NCBI GenBank assembly: GCA_009829735.1
Contig: CM020620.1
Location: forward strand, 23,720,020-23,784,019
Reading direction: 5' to 3'
Length of the DNA stretch: 64,000 nt
DNA from: Pyropia yezoensis
Lineage: Eukaryota > Rhodophyta > Bangiophyceae > Bangiales > Bangiaceae
A program made the translations under genes and the position numbers. The notes under the pieces were generated by a model. The model had not been told where the DNA came from and searched no databases. It saw only the letters and a program-made list of their open reading frames with translations. Below are positions 40,545-53,114 of the stretch, piece by piece (position 1 is the stretch's first letter; each line of letters opens with the position of its first letter).

Positions 40545-43500
40545 CCGTTGGAGCTGGTCGTCCGAAGCTCACAACGGCAGCCTCGGCCAAGTGGGTCAAG
40601 AGGACGAACCAACCTTGCCGGATACTGCGGCGACATGAGGGAGTCCGCCCACCTCGGGTAGGGCTCCCCAAGAACGTAAACCCACGTCGGGTCATCGCGG
40701 TGCCGATGGGTGAGAACTTCCAGGTGGCTGGACGGGTGCAACTTGCCCCCGGCCGCGCCTGTTGTGCCCGTATCGTACTGGATACCGGGTCAGGAGCCTC
40801 CTTGATACGCAAGTCGCTATTACCAAAGGAGATGAAGCTCCAACGCTGGAAGTCTAAAGCTGACCATCTCATCGATATCAATGGTGGGGTACTTCCCATC
40901 GTTGGTGCCGTGACCCTACCAACTAGGTTGGGGACCCATGAGGTCGATGTGACCTATGGAGTAGTTCAGAATATATCGGTACCCCTGCTTCTGGGTACCC
41001 CTTATGTTGTTACACAAGTGCCTTTGATTTGTGGCCCTGAGTACTGGGTCAAGTTGATGAATGGGGAGACTATCCGCATCCTTGGTAAGGGAAAGTCTGT
41101 GGCTCCTGTGACAGTCTCACAGTCGAAGCCTGTTTGCTCTGTGAGAGAAGGGTTTACTGCTACCCTGCGTTTAGCCCGTAAAGTCACGTTGCCCCCCAAC
41201 TAGGTGGCGCACGTTGACGTTGTAACTGATTATACGGGGAACGGGTTGGTGCACCCTCACCCCCGTCTTGCTCGCAAGCACCAAGTGCATGTTGCCCTTG
41301 GCACGATGGACTCCAAAGCCGGAGTCGCGTGGAGGATACAGGTGATGAACCTGGGCTCGTCACCCCAGTACTTCAAGTCGGGAGCCAAGTTCGGCTATAT
41401 CGACCAACACGAGGGACCGGTAGTAGCGGTCACCCTCAACGCGGGCGCAAGTAGCGACCCGAAGTCCGGAAAGGAGAAGCATCAAGCCAAGTCGGCCGCC
41501 TCTCCTCGGCCCCATGTGAACATAGAGGGTATTCCACCTAGGTTGAGGGTTCAAGTTGAACGCCTCTTGGACCAATATCACAAGTTGTGGGATGGTCAAT
41601 TGGGACTCATGAGAGCTACCCAACACCGGATCGAGTTGAAGCCCGGTGCACCCCCTATACGCCAACAACCGTATAGGGGAGGACCCCGTTCAAAGGCCCT
41701 CGTTAAGGAGCAAGTTGCTCGCATGGAGGCCCTCGATGTGATCGAGGTCAGTAACGCCGAGTGGGCGAGTCCGGTGGTTATCGTCCCCAAAGTTGATGGG
41801 ACCCCCCGGTTCTGTATCGACTACCCTAAGCTCAACGAGAGCACGGTGAAGGACAGTTATCCCCTACCTAGGATGGACGACTGTCTGGACTCTCTGGGGG
41901 AGGCAAACGTGTTCTCTACCCTGGACTGTAACGCGGGGTACTGGCAAATTCCCATTGCCCCGGAGGACATGCATAAAACTACCTTTACCTGTCACTGTGG
42001 TACCGACAAGTGCAAGCGCCTACCGTTTGGTCAGTGTAACGCGCCGGCAACTTTCCAGCGCGCTATGGACATGATTCTGGCCGGAGTACGGTGGCAGATC
42101 TGTCTCGTGTACCTAGACGATATCATTGTGTTCTCCCGAAGTCCGGAGGAACACATTGGCCATCTTGGCCAGGTGTTCAAGCTACTTGCTGACGCCGGTG
42201 TGTCACTGAAGGCGAGTAAGTGCCACCTCTTCACTCAAGAGGTGGAATACTTGGGACATGTTGTCCGTCCGGGGCGTCTCAGTGTCAACGAGAAGAACTT
42301 GAGGGCCATCCGTAAGGCTCAGTACCCCCGAACCCAGACCCAGACGAGGAGCTTCCTCGGGATGTGTAGCGTGTACCGACGTTTCACCAAGGGCTTCGCC
42401 AAGGTGGCGAAGCCGTTGAATGAGTTAGTGAGCTCAACGCTACCGAAGAACCTACCTCCCCCAAGTCGGGTGGAGCAGGAATCCTTTGAGACTCTTCGGG
42501 ACCTTCTGCTGAAGCCACCTATCCTGGCTATTCCCTGGTTGGGAGGCCACTACATCCTGGATGTGGATGCTAGCTACGACCAACTTGGTTGTGTGTTGCT
42601 TCAGCAGCAGCCGGACAAGGAGTACTTGCCGGTGGGATACTTCAGCAAGGGGCTGAACTCGGCCGAGAAGAACTGCGGAGCCACCGAGTTGGAAGGACTC
42701 GCAGTGGTATGGGCGGTGACGTCACTTAGTCACTACCTAGAGGGTGAGAAGTTCCTCATCCGCTGTGACCACCGCGCGTTGCAGTTCATCTTTAAGACGG
42801 ACTGTACGAACACTCGTCTCAATCGGTGGAGGGTGCGACTGGCACCCTTCAATTATGATATTGAGTACCGACCTGGCAGGCAACATGCCCTTGCCGACGG
42901 CCTTTCTCGGGTACCTACCGAGGGGCTGGACACTAACCCAGTCGATGAGGACATCCCCATCGTGGGGGGTAGTCACGCGCTCGGGTCAGGCGTTGGACCC
43001 CGAGGCGCCGGGGAACAAGAGGTACTTGCCCCTGTCCCTGGACGAGGTGGTGAAGGCCCAGGCCGAGGATCCCTTCTGCAAGTCGCAGAGGGATACACTG
43101 GATACCGTGGTGGAGACGCGTTTCTTTCTGGGAGACGATGGCCTCCTCATGAGGAGGGGGGTATTCCAGGGGACCGAACAACTTGTCGTCCCCGCATCCC
43201 TCAAGGACAGTATCCTTCAGAGGGAGCATAACGCTCCCACAGGTGGACACCTGGGGTCTAGTAAACTGTACCAGACCCTGAGGACCAGGTACCACTGGCC
43301 GTCCATGGTGGTGGACATCTACAGTTGGGTGGCTGCCTGCACAAGTTGTGCACAGAACCGTCTGATGGAACGGCGGCCTACTACGGCTATGTTACTGTTC
43401 CCGGCCAAGGAGCTCTTTGCCGCGTTGGCGATGGACATCCTTGGGCCACTGCCAGTGACCGAGGAGGGCAACCAGTACCTCCTGGTCATCTGTGACCGCT

Positions 43501-44207
43501 TCACGAAACTTACGCGAGCGATCCCACTGGCAGAGATCACGGCCATGTCGGTCGTGTCAGCCTTCCTAGATCACTGGGTTGCCGCGTATGGCATCCCAGA
43601 TAGTACACTATTGGACAATGGACCGCAATTTGCGTCTGTACTGTTTCAGGGAATGCTGGATATGTTGGGGGTTAAGGCAAACTATGCTACCCCCTACCAC
43701 CCGCAAACCAACGGGCAGGTGGAGCGCTTCAACAAAACTATTGTTCGGCAGCTGCGCCACTACAAGAGTGAGCATGTGAAAACGTGGGACCAATACATTT
43801 CTATCCTTAATACCGCCTACAATTCGCAGGTTCACTCATCTACCGGGGAAGTACCCCTCGCTTTTGTGACCCCCCGCCGCGTGCGGTCTATTGCCGTGCG
43901 GCGGCCACTCCCAACTAGGGAGGATGGTGGCAGTACGCCTACTCCTACTGAGAGTATGGCGGAGTTCGCTGCAAGGCTTGAAAACCTCATCCCTGAAGTC
44001 AGGGCTGAGATGGACAAAGCACAAAAGCGCTACAAGCGTACCTTTGACAAAAAGGTGCGCAATGCTAAGCATGTCACCGAGCAGGGTGACTGGGTATTGG
44101 TTCACTCACACACCCCAACTGGTGGTAAGTTGGTATTCCAGACGAAGGGGCCGTACCAGGTCCTTCGTACTGATGGGCGGCGCTTCACCATCGAAAGTGA
44201 CGATGGG
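40541..44207 (+). pseudogene. pol of element A, broken and 3'-truncated
   Basis: Domains in order: protease with IVLDTGSGASLI; reverse transcriptase with FCIDYPKLNE, FGQCNAPATFQ and VYLDDIIVFS; RNase H with DVDASYDQLG; integrase with the HHCC zinc region (ending CTSCAQNR), AMDILGPLP, LDNGPQFASVL and YHPQTNGQVERFN. An in-frame TAG (41201-41203) lies between protease and reverse transcriptase. A G6 run at 42964-42969 puts the integrase in the +1 frame. The integrase tail is cut at about 44205 (FTIESDDG), where the neighbouring LTR starts. Ty3/gypsy order (RT-RH-IN) is clear. Confidence 0.92.
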
Positions 44208-44676
44208 TGTGGCAAAAACCACATGCACACACGGCACCCAATTTGGGGCGGTGTGCGAGGGCTGCCTCCCGTGTCGGGGGAACCGGAAGAAGTGCAAGTC
44301 GCACACACTCTGTCCCTGTTGTGGGGCAAACCCCCCACGGACAAACAAGAGGATGGTGTGTGGTCCAACAGTGTCTTGGTCGGGACGGGGACGCAGGGCC
44401 AAGCCCCGCTGTCCCTCCCCTTATCCCCCCAGGGTCCCCTCAGAGTCTCGCCACTCAGAATCTCCCACCCCAGCACCTGCCCACCGGGCCACACGAAAAT
44501 TCAAGACGATAAATGCAGAAAACCCTCAAATCCAAGTTGGATTTACTACTAAGCTAACTATCCCAAACTTAGGGAATATGGACCCAAATGCAGGGGGACG
44601 AACGGATCAGGCTAGTGGCCTGCCGCCCCTTGCATGGCACGTGTTGCCCCCCTACGTGGGGGTCAATACTGCCACA
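44208..44676 (-). repeat. 3' LTR of element B
   Basis: 469 bp, opposite in orientation to the LTR of element A. On the minus strand it is preceded by the purine tract GGAGGAGGGGAG at 44688-44677, which marks it as a 3' LTR. Its outer end joins element A's integrase directly. Confidence 0.92.
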
Positions 44677-45014
44677 CTCCCCTCCTCCAGTTCCGACCGA
44701 CCCGGTCGGCCCTGCGAGGGGGTGCGTAAACGCACGTCTCGGCGTTGGGGGCGCGACTTGCTGTCCCCCCCTTGAGTACGTAACGCGGATGTGGAGGCGG
44801 TCACGTTGACCGCCCCTCTCCTCAAGCTTGCCCACTCGGCAGCTTGCTCTCCTCAGTTCACACTTCACCATCACCACCACCTCCCCTTCACCTTCCACTG
44901 GGCTGCCCCACGCTGGGGAGGCCACCCGTATACCCACGATCCGAGTCCCCCTCAACTCGAGGCGGGTCTCGTGCCGCGATAGCCAGAGCGTCTCTCCCCA
45001 ACTTGGGGAGAGCC

Positions 45015-46958
45015 ATGGCGACCCCGGGAGTGGAGACGGACTCTCTAGATGAGCGTATGGAGGACACCACCTACGGTGCAGCACCCGCCGGGACTTCCGG
45101 CGGGGGCTCCGCGATCGCTCCGGGGGATGGGACTCCCGCGTCACCCGGCTTTGGGTTGACGGCGGGATCTCCCCCGGAGGCGGGACAAGTTGTCCCGCGT
45201 GAGGCCTTGGGGCGGTGGTTTTACCCCGCTTGGCCTCTCAATGAGGAGGGGTTGACTGTTCTTCGCTGTGGCCGACTTGGCGCAGCGATGGGTCGGGTAT
45301 GGGACCGCCTACGGGAGAAGTATCCCCGTAAGGTCGGGTTCCCTGCCGGCTTCAGGACGGACCAGTTTGCCTTCCTGGACAATGAGGAGGTTGAGGACGT
45401 TCAGCGTGCCAAGGCCATGGTGGACCGCGGGGGATCTATCCCGGGTCCCGGCGACTTGCCGACCTTTACTTGGGACGCGGTGGCAACTCGCCCCCCGTAC
45501 CTCCACGAGGCCGATCCGCACACTCATCACTTTGATGTGCGGATGGAGAAAGACTTCCGGCGAGGTCCCTACTTGGTGACCTCGGCTCAACTTGAGTTTC
45601 CTCAACAGTCTGCTGCCAGTAACGAGCAGTACTATCCGAAGAAGCCCGAGTGGTGGCCTCAAGTTGAGGTCCCATACGGGTTCCCGGCGTTGCTGCCACG
45701 GTTGCTTGACCACTTCGGCTCCGTCATGTTGACGGCTGGCCCTGATCACCTGGTGTGGGCCATGTTGGCCACCCAGTGGCTCCTCGAGGTCATGTCGACC
45801 TGGGTGTCCTGTGTTCAGCGGCGGGGGATGCTCTGGCATCTCCCCCTCCGGCTTATCCAAGGTTTGGAACAGCTCACCCCTCAGCTAGTTGCTGAGGGGT
45901 GCTCATCAGGACAACTCACTCTACTTGAGGACATGCTCCGGCTCCAAAAGTTTATCGAGTGGGAGAGCATTGAGCGCAAGTTGCGCCGCCCCACTCGTGG
46001 GCCCAAGGACGATGGCGCACTTCGCCAGTTCGTGTGGGTCGCTCGTGAACTTCACGACGGCCGTGTGGTACTACGAGAGGGGTTGGGCATCGGGGACTAC
46101 CCGTATGCCCCGGGGGCGGATCGCCACACTGCGCCACCCCCGGACAAGCCCATAGTTATGGCTGTGCCCTCATATGATGACCATATGACTCAACCCACTG
46201 CGGGCGCCCCAAGACGGGGTCGCAGTTACACCCGGGTACCGCCACCTCGGCGTGCCCCTCCGCTTCCTCCTGTTCCTTTCCAGCCTCACGGGAACATCCC
46301 GATCAGCGTGGCCGTGGAGTCATCCACCCCGGTGTCCCCCAACTTGGGGGCCACCCTCCTGACGGTATACCCCAAGTTGGTGTTACCGCCCACGCCTCTA
46401 ACCTCAGAGATGATGATCACCACGTTGGTGCGCACCATTTCCTGGTTGGCCGCGTCGACCGCAACCCTCCAAAGTTCCGAGACTCCTCAACTTGAGGAGC
46501 GCGTTCGTACTGCAGTGGCGACCGCGAGTTGCGAGTCGGTGGCGGAGTTTATGACGGCCGAGTTGGCTCGCATTGGGGCTATTATGCCCCAGCCAGCCCC
46601 ACTTGGGCGTGGCAAACGTCGCGCGAGCCGGGCATACTCTCCTCCTCGCCGTCGTCGCCGACACTCGCGGCGCTCTCCCTCCGTGTCGGAAGACGAGTTG
46701 TCTTACTCCGTTTCGGAGTCCTCTACCCCGTCGGAGACGGAGTCTGTCCAGCGTCTGCGTCGCAAACTTGCGCGCAAGACCAGGCAGAAGAGTAGCCACG
46801 GTCGGCGCCACTTGCGCGACCGTGAAGGGCGCGACGGTTCCGACTTGGAGCCGCCGCCCCTTCCAACGAGTGGAGACCGTTATCGGCGTGGGTCTCGCCG
46901 CTCGCCTCCACGTGAGGGCGAGGGCCGTGGAGTGGGAGAGTCTTGCATGCGTGCCTAG
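45015..46958 (+). CDS. Long antisense ORF of element B, unknown function
   Basis: 647 codons from the ATG at 45015 (MATPGVETDSLDERMED) on the strand opposite to gag-pol, converging on pol with about 110 bp between the two stop codons. The N-terminal 60 residues are low-complexity. A folded-looking core follows (YPKKPEWWPQVEVPYGFPAL, LRRPTRGPKDDG, Trp-rich helices). The C-terminus is strongly Arg/Ser-rich (SPPRRRRRHSRRSP), like a nucleic-acid- or RS-type tail. It is not similar to RT, integrase or the gag of the same element. A diverged copy occupies the same place in element C (58348-60264), with shared phrases such as WW--VEVP-GFPA--P. Function unknown: possibilities include a second structural protein or a regulator. 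The frame is intact although gag and pol are not. Confidence 0.75.
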   Translation: MATPGVETDSLDERMEDTTYGAAPAGTSGGGSAIAPGDGTPASPGFGLTAGSPPEAGQVVPREALGRWFYPAWPLNEEGLTVLRCGRLGAAMGRVWDRLREKYPRKVGFPAGFRTDQFAFLDNEEVEDVQRAKAMVDRGGSIPGPGDLPTFTWDAVATRPPYLHEADPHTHHFDVRMEKDFRRGPYLVTSAQLEFPQQSAASNEQYYPKKPEWWPQVEVPYGFPALLPRLLDHFGSVMLTAGPDHLVWAMLATQWLLEVMSTWVSCVQRRGMLWHLPLRLIQGLEQLTPQLVAEGCSSGQLTLLEDMLRLQKFIEWESIERKLRRPTRGPKDDGALRQFVWVARELHDGRVVLREGLGIGDYPYAPGADRHTAPPPDKPIVMAVPSYDDHMTQPTAGAPRRGRSYTRVPPPRRAPPLPPVPFQPHGNIPISVAVESSTPVSPNLGATLLTVYPKLVLPPTPLTSEMMITTLVRTISWLAASTATLQSSETPQLEERVRTAVATASCESVAEFMTAELARIGAIMPQPAPLGRGKRRASRAYSPPRRRRRHSRRSPSVSEDELSYSVSESSTPSETESVQRLRRKLARKTRQKSSHGRRHLRDREGRDGSDLEPPPLPTSGDRYRRGSRRSPPREGEGRGVGESCMRA

Positions 46959-47069
46959 TTGGCAGCTGCCTTTGTTGTGAGAGTGTGAGGGCTAGGGTTG
47001 TAGTTAAAAGCCACTCTGCGTACCACTTCGACTTGAAGCACTCTCTTGGCACTGTTGCTCGGCCTTCCC

Positions 47070-50000
47070 TCACGTTGAGGGAGGGCTGTTAGGGTCTATC
47101 TCATTCCGGGCACAGTATGCCCGGACCTTCTCAGCGGGAAGGTCCTCCACATACTCCCACGTATCGTCCTTGGCTTTGTAGCCAAACCAACGCACCCTCA
47201 ACATGAGGCGGTCAGTGTCTTCATCCCATCCGTGGTCGATGAACTTATCGAACACGTACTCCTGCGGGCGCTGTTTGGCCGCAGGCAGTGAGGGGAGGCG
47301 CCACGCTTCCAAAGCACGCGCCCAAGCTGGGTCGCCTGCAGGCGGTGGAGCAACTTTGACCACGTCCTGTCCGTTCACTGTGCGGACCTCATCGTCACTT
47401 TCGATGGTGAAGCGCCGCCCATCAGTACGAAGGACCTGGTACGGCCCCTTCGTCTGGAATACCAGTTTACCCCCAGTTGGGTTGTGCGAGTGTACCAGCA
47501 CCCAGTCACCCTGCTCGGGCACGTGCTTAGCATTGCGCACCTTTTTGTCAAAGGTACGCTTGTAGCGCTTTTGTGCTTTGTCCATCTCAGCCCTGACTTC
47601 AGGGATGAGGTTTTCAAGCCTAGCAGCGAACTCCGCCATACTCTCAGTAGGAGTAGGCGTACTGCCACCATCCTCCCTAGTTGGGAGCGACCGCCGCACG
47701 GCAATAGACCGCACACGACGGGGGGTCACAAAAGCGAGGGGTACTTCCCCGGTAGATGAGTGAACCTGCGAATTGTAGGCGGTAGTAAGGATAGAAATGT
47801 ATTGGTCCCACGTCTTCACGTGCTCACTCACATAGTGGCGCAGCTGCCTAACAATAGTTTTGTTGAAGCGCTCCACCTGCCCATTAGTTTGTGGGTGGTA
47901 GGGGGTGGCATAGTTTGCCTTAACCCTCAACATATCCAGCACTCCCTGAAACAGTACAGACGCAAATTGCGGTCCATTGTCCGATAGTGTACTATCTGGG
48001 ATGCCATACGCGGCAACCCAGTGATCTAGGAAGGCTGACACGACCGACATGGCCGTGATCTCTGCCAGTGGGATCGCTCGCGTAAGTTTCGTGAAGCGGT
48101 CACAGATGACCAGGAGGTACTGGTTGCCCTCCTCGGTCACTGGCAGTGGCCCAAGGATGTCCATTGCCAACGCGGCAAAGGGCTCCTTGGCCGGGAACAG
48201 TAACATAGCCGTAGTAGGCCGCCGTTCCATCAGACGGTTCTGTGCACAACTTGTGCAGGCAGCCACCCAACTGTAGATGTCCACCACCATGGACGGCCAG
48301 TAGTACCTGGTCCTCAGGGTCTGGTACAGTTTACTAGACCCCAGGTGTCCACCTGTGGGAGCGTTATGCTCTCTCTCAAGGATACTGTCCTTGAGGGATG
48401 CGGGGACGACAAGTTGTTCGGTCCCCTGGAATACCCCCCTCCTCATGAGGAGGCCATCGTCTCCCAGAAAGAAACGCGTCTCCGCCACTGTATCCAGTGT
48501 ATCCCTCTGCGACTTGCAGAAGGGATCCTCGGCCTGGGCCTTCACCACCTCGTCCAGGGACAGGGGCAAGTACTTCTTGTTCCCCGGCGCCTCGGGGTCC
48601 AACGCCTGACCCGAGCGCATGACTACCCCCCACGATGGGGATGTCCTCATCGACTGGGTTAGTGTCCAGCCCCTCGGTAGGTACCCGAGAAAGGCCGTCG
48701 GCAAGGGCATGTTGCCTGCCAGGTCGGTACTCAATATCATAATTGAAGGGTGCCAGTCGCACCCTCCACCGATTGAGACGAGTGTTCGTACAGTCCGTCT
48801 TGAAGATGAACTGCAACGCGCGGTGGTCACAGCGGATGAGGAACTTCTCACCCTCTAGGTAGTGACGAAGTGACGTCACCGCCCACACCACTGCGAGTCC
48901 TTCCAACTTGGTGACTCCGTAGTTCTTCTCGGCCGAGTTCAGCCCCTTGCTGAAGTATCCCACCGGCAAGTACTCCTTGTCCGGCTGCTGCTGAAGCAAC
49001 ACACAACCAAGTTGGTCATAGCTAGCGTCCACATCCAGGATGTTGTGGCCTCCCAACCTGGGAATAGCCAGAACAGGTGGCTTCAGCAGAAGGTCCCGAA
49101 GAGTCTCAAAGGATTCCTGCTCCACCCGACTGGGGGGAGGTAGGTTCTTCGGTAGCGTTGAGCTCACTAACTCATTCAACGGCTTCGCCACCTTGGCGAA
49201 GCCCTTGGTGAAACGTCGGTACACGTTACACATCCCGAGGAAGCTCCTCATCTGGGTCTGGGTTCGGGGGTACTGAGCCTTACGGATGGCCCTCAAGTTC
49301 TTCTCGTTGACACTGAGACGCCCCGGACGGACAACATGTCCCAAGTATTCCACCTCTTGAGTGAAGAGGTGGCACTTACTCGCCTTCAGTGACACACCGG
49401 CGTCAGCAAGTAGCTTGAACACCTGGCCGAGATGGCCAATGTGTTCCTCCGGACTTCGGGAAAACACAATGATATCGTCTAGGTACACGAGACAGATCTG
49501 CCACCGTACTCCGGCCAGAATCATGTCCATAGCGCGCTGGAAAGTTGCCGGCGCGTTGCACAGTCCAAACGGTAGATGCTTGCACTGGTAGGTACCACAG
49601 TGACAGGTAAAGGTAGTTTTATGCATGTCCTCCGGGGCAATGGGAATTTGCCAGTACCCCGCGTTACAGTCCAGGGTAGAGAACACGTTTGCCTCCCCCA
49701 GAGAGTCCAGACAGTCGTCCATCCTAGGTAGGGGATAACTGTCCTTCACCGTGCTCTCGTTGAGCTTAGGGTAGTCGATACAGAACCGGGGGGTCCCATC
49801 AACTATGGGGACGATAACCACCGGACTCGCCCACTCGGCGTTACTGGCCTCGATCACATCGAGGGCCTCCATGCGAGCGACATGCTCCTTAACGAGGGCC
49901 CTTGAACGAGGTCCTCCCCTATACGGTTGTTGGCGTATGGGAGGTGCAGCGGGCTTCAACTCGATCCGGTGTTGGGTGGCTCTCATGAGTCCCAATTGAC

Positions 50001-51054
50001 CATCCCACAACTTGTGATATTGGTCCAAGAGGCGTTCAACTTGACCCCTCAACCTAGGTGGAATACCCTCTATGTTCACATGGGGCCGAGGAGAGGCGGC
50101 CGACTTGGCTTGATGCTTCTCCTTTCCGGACTTCGGGTCGCTACTTGCGCCCGCGTTGAGGGTGACCGCTACTACCGGTCCCTCGTGTTGGTCGATATAG
50201 CCGAACTTGGCTCCCGACTTGAAGTACTTGGGCGACGAGCTCAGGTTCATAACCTGGATCCTTCACGGGACTCCGGCTTTGGAGTCCATCGTGCCAAGGG
50301 CAACATGCACTTGGTGCCAGCCAGCAAGACGGGGGTAAGGATGCATCAAGCCATTCCCCGTATAATCAGTTACAACGTCAACGTGCGCCACCGAGTTGGG
50401 GGGCAACGTGACTTTACGGGCTAAACGCAGGGTAGCAGTAAACCCTTCCCTCACAGAGCAAACAGGCTTCGACTGTGAGACTGTCACAGGAGCCACAGAC
50501 TTTCCCTTACCAAGGATGGGGATAGTCTCCCCATTCATCAACTTGACCCAGTACTCAGGGCCACAAATCAAAGGCACTTGTGTAACAACATAAGGGGTAC
50601 CCAGAAGCAGGGGTACCGATGTATTCTCAACTACACCATAGGTCACGTCGACCTCATGGGTCCCCAACCTAGTTGGTAGGGTCACGGCACCAACGATGGG
50701 AAGTACCCCACCATTGATATCGATGAGATGGTCAGCTTTAGACTTCCAGCGTTGGAGCTTCACCTCCTCTGGTAATAGCGACTTGCGTATCAAGGAGGCT
50801 CCTGACCCGGTATCAAGTACGATACGGGCACAACAGGCGCGGCCGGGGGCAAGTTGCACCCGTCCAGCCACCTGGAAGTTCTCACCCATCGGCACCGCGA
50901 TGACCCGACGTGGGTTTACGTTCTTGGGGAGCCCTACCCGAGGTGGGCGGACTCCCTCATGTCGCCGCAGTATCCGGCAAGGTTGGTTCGTCCTCTTGAC
51001 CCACTTGGCCGAGGCTGCCGTTGTGAGCTTCGGACGACCAGCTCCAACGGTCAT
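47070..51054 (-). pseudogene. pol of element B, with chromodomain, broken
   Basis: Starts MTVGAGRPK at 51054, overlapping the gag stop as ATGA. Protease (IVLDTGSGASLI), RT (FGLCNAPATFQ, VYLDDIIVFS), RNase H (DVDASYDQLG) and integrase (zinc region, AMDILGPLP, SDNGPQFASVL, YHPQTNGQVERFN) are all present. The C-terminus keeps a chromodomain (LMLRVRWFGYKAKDDTWEYV), placing the element among chromoviruses. Defects: a TGA replacing a Trp codon at about 50263 between protease and RT, and the same G6-run (C6 at 48626-48631) frame displacement between RNase H and integrase as in element A. Confidence 0.92.
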
Positions 51055-52995
51055 TCGTTTCCCGCCGACTTGGCGTCCGAATCTGAGGACGAAGGGGAAG
51101 ACGACGAGTCCGAGGACGACGTGCCCGCCCCCTCCGCCGAGGGTGTGGCGACCGCCACCACTGGTCGAGACCCACCCTCGCGGCGTGAACGTACTTCGTT
51201 CGTAGCCGACTTCTTACTCGCGTTCCTAACAAGTTGTTGGATGCGTTTACTCAACTTGGGGCAATCATATGCCCAGTGTCCATCGGAGTTGCAGTTCCAA
51301 CACCGATTGTCAGTTCCCGGAGGGGTCTTTCCAACTGGGGAAGACGAAGAGATACCCTGGGATGCTCCCACGGCAGCTACCACCCTCTCCTTGCGGATTC
51401 GGCGTGCCTCTCTCAACTCTCTGGCCTGGCGCGCCTCCTCCCGTTCCTTGGCCTACTCGGCCTGACGCTCCTGGCGTTGCTCCTCCCGCAACTTGCGGTA
51501 GGCCTCGCCTCTGCGATAGGCGAACCTAGCCAACTCGGCCAGGGTCGCCCGGGCAGTGTTATGCTTCCGGGTCTCCATCCGGACTGACCAAAGGAGTCCC
51601 TCCGCAAACCGACTCTTCACCAAAGCTTGTGGATGAAGAAACCCACAAAGATTGTTGAGCTTACGGACTCGCTCCGCAAAGGACAACTCGTCCTCCGCCT
51701 CTTCCTGATGGGCTTGAGTAAACTCCTCGACTTGAGAAGCAAACGCTGCTTCATCCACCATGGCTCTCAACAACCAATTGACGAGCTCCAAGTAGGACGT
51801 CACCTCACCAGCGCCTCCACTTGAGGAGCTGGGCATGACGGACATAAGTTCTGTCCGGAGGTCGTCCTTCGTAAACTCCTGTAGCGTGTAGAAAGCCATG
51901 CCTTCACTTATGGCATTGTCGTCACAGGCTTTTGTGAAACGACGTAGAAACTCAAAGACACGGAGGGGGGGAGTTCCATCCCACTCCGATTTGTGCCCAA
52001 AAGAGTGAAGTGCATTCTTCTTGGCACGGCCCATGGCTCGGGCCTGGTCAGGACCATACGCCACCGACTTGTTGTGGGGGGCGTAGGTCTCACAGTCAAA
52101 GATCCGCTGGTAGACCAGGTTGGCTACCTGGATCTTGGGCGGCACCTCACGTTGAGGGAACAGCCGCTGTGGCACTGGGGTAAGTTGACCCTCAGTGCCT
52201 GTAGTCTGGCGCGGCGCGCTTGGTGTAGCCGCCGGCGGTTCCGGGGGGAACTCCCCCATGAAGGGCGTACGCCCCACCGAGTATGGTGTGGCTCCCTCGT
52301 TGGGAGTCACAGGTGTCGCCCCCTGTTCGGGGCGACCCGGAATAGGCGTCAGGGGAGATTCCCCCTGCGCCTGCGGGCTCGAAAGCCCCAATCCGGTCTG
52401 GACATTAAGGCCATCTGGCAAACTCGCCACAATCTGATTCAGAGTAGGATTCGTCATCGTGACCACCAGGTCCGGCAAAGTCTGTCGCAACACATTGGTC
52501 GCCTCCCGACGGACAGTTTCCGCGAGGAATGGATTGACGACTCCAGTTGAGTCTCGGTCCGCCTCCGGGAGTCCACCTGAGGGGTATCCACGTTCCTCGG
52601 GTCTCAACCGGGGGCATGGGCGCGAGCCCATCGCCGACCAACGGAGGTCCACCGTCCTCCGAAAGCCTAGTTGGCGACGGCTCCAAGCCAAAGTTGGCCC
52701 CAACCCGAGTGGAACCCGCGGGAACAGTCCTCACCCCTCGGGACATTCCCGTTGAGTATACCACACGGTGGCCAGACCTTGGCCCACCCACATCAGAAGT
52801 GTCACCCGAGCGAGCTCCCGACTGAGTCGGGGTGGCCTGTTGCCCGCCCGCACTTCCACTCCTGCTGGCTTGAGGGACCTCTAGTCCCTCTGCGACCCCA
52901 GGTAAACCCACCTGTGTCTCATCAGTATTCAAAGGCACTGAAGTACGTGCGTCACCCGTGTACTCCCCAGACGTCGGGGGAACTGAACTAGCCAT
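51051..52995 (-). pseudogene. gag of element B, broken
   Basis: ATG at 52995 (MASSVPPTSGEYTGD). Compared with element A it has lost two bases near 52600 and has a TAG at 51453-51455 where A has TTG. The CCHC zinc knuckle is intact (CWNCNSDGHWAYDC). The Ser/Asp-rich tail ends at 51051, overlapping the pol start. Together with the A copy, the intact parts define one gag frame from knuckle to capsid-like core. Confidence 0.87.
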
Positions 52996-53114
52996 GTTGG
53001 CTGACGATCCGTATGACACGGTCCAAGTCCACCGTTCCTCTGAGACAGAGGGCCCCCTACACCCGGGTGCACCCGGAGGTAAAGTTTACCTCTGTCCCCT
53101 GCTGCTCCACCAAA

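Larger units (their letters stand above)
38009..44207 (+). mobile_element. Element A: truncated Ty3/gypsy-type retrotransposon
   Basis: Starts with a complete 469-bp LTR (TGTGGCAG...TGCCACA), a 2-bp spacer and a PBS candidate, then gag and pro-RT-RNaseH-integrase on the plus strand. It closely matches element B across gag and pol. It ends inside the integrase tail, at about 44205, where the reverse-oriented LTR of B begins. The chromodomain, polypurine tract and 3' LTR are missing, and do not reappear beyond element B. All coding parts carry stops or frameshifts. Confidence 0.92.

Noticed and set aside
41201..41203. Programmed UAG readthrough between protease and RT
   Set aside because: A, B and C have stops at different positions of the same linker, and B has a sense codon at A's site, so independent decay is simpler.
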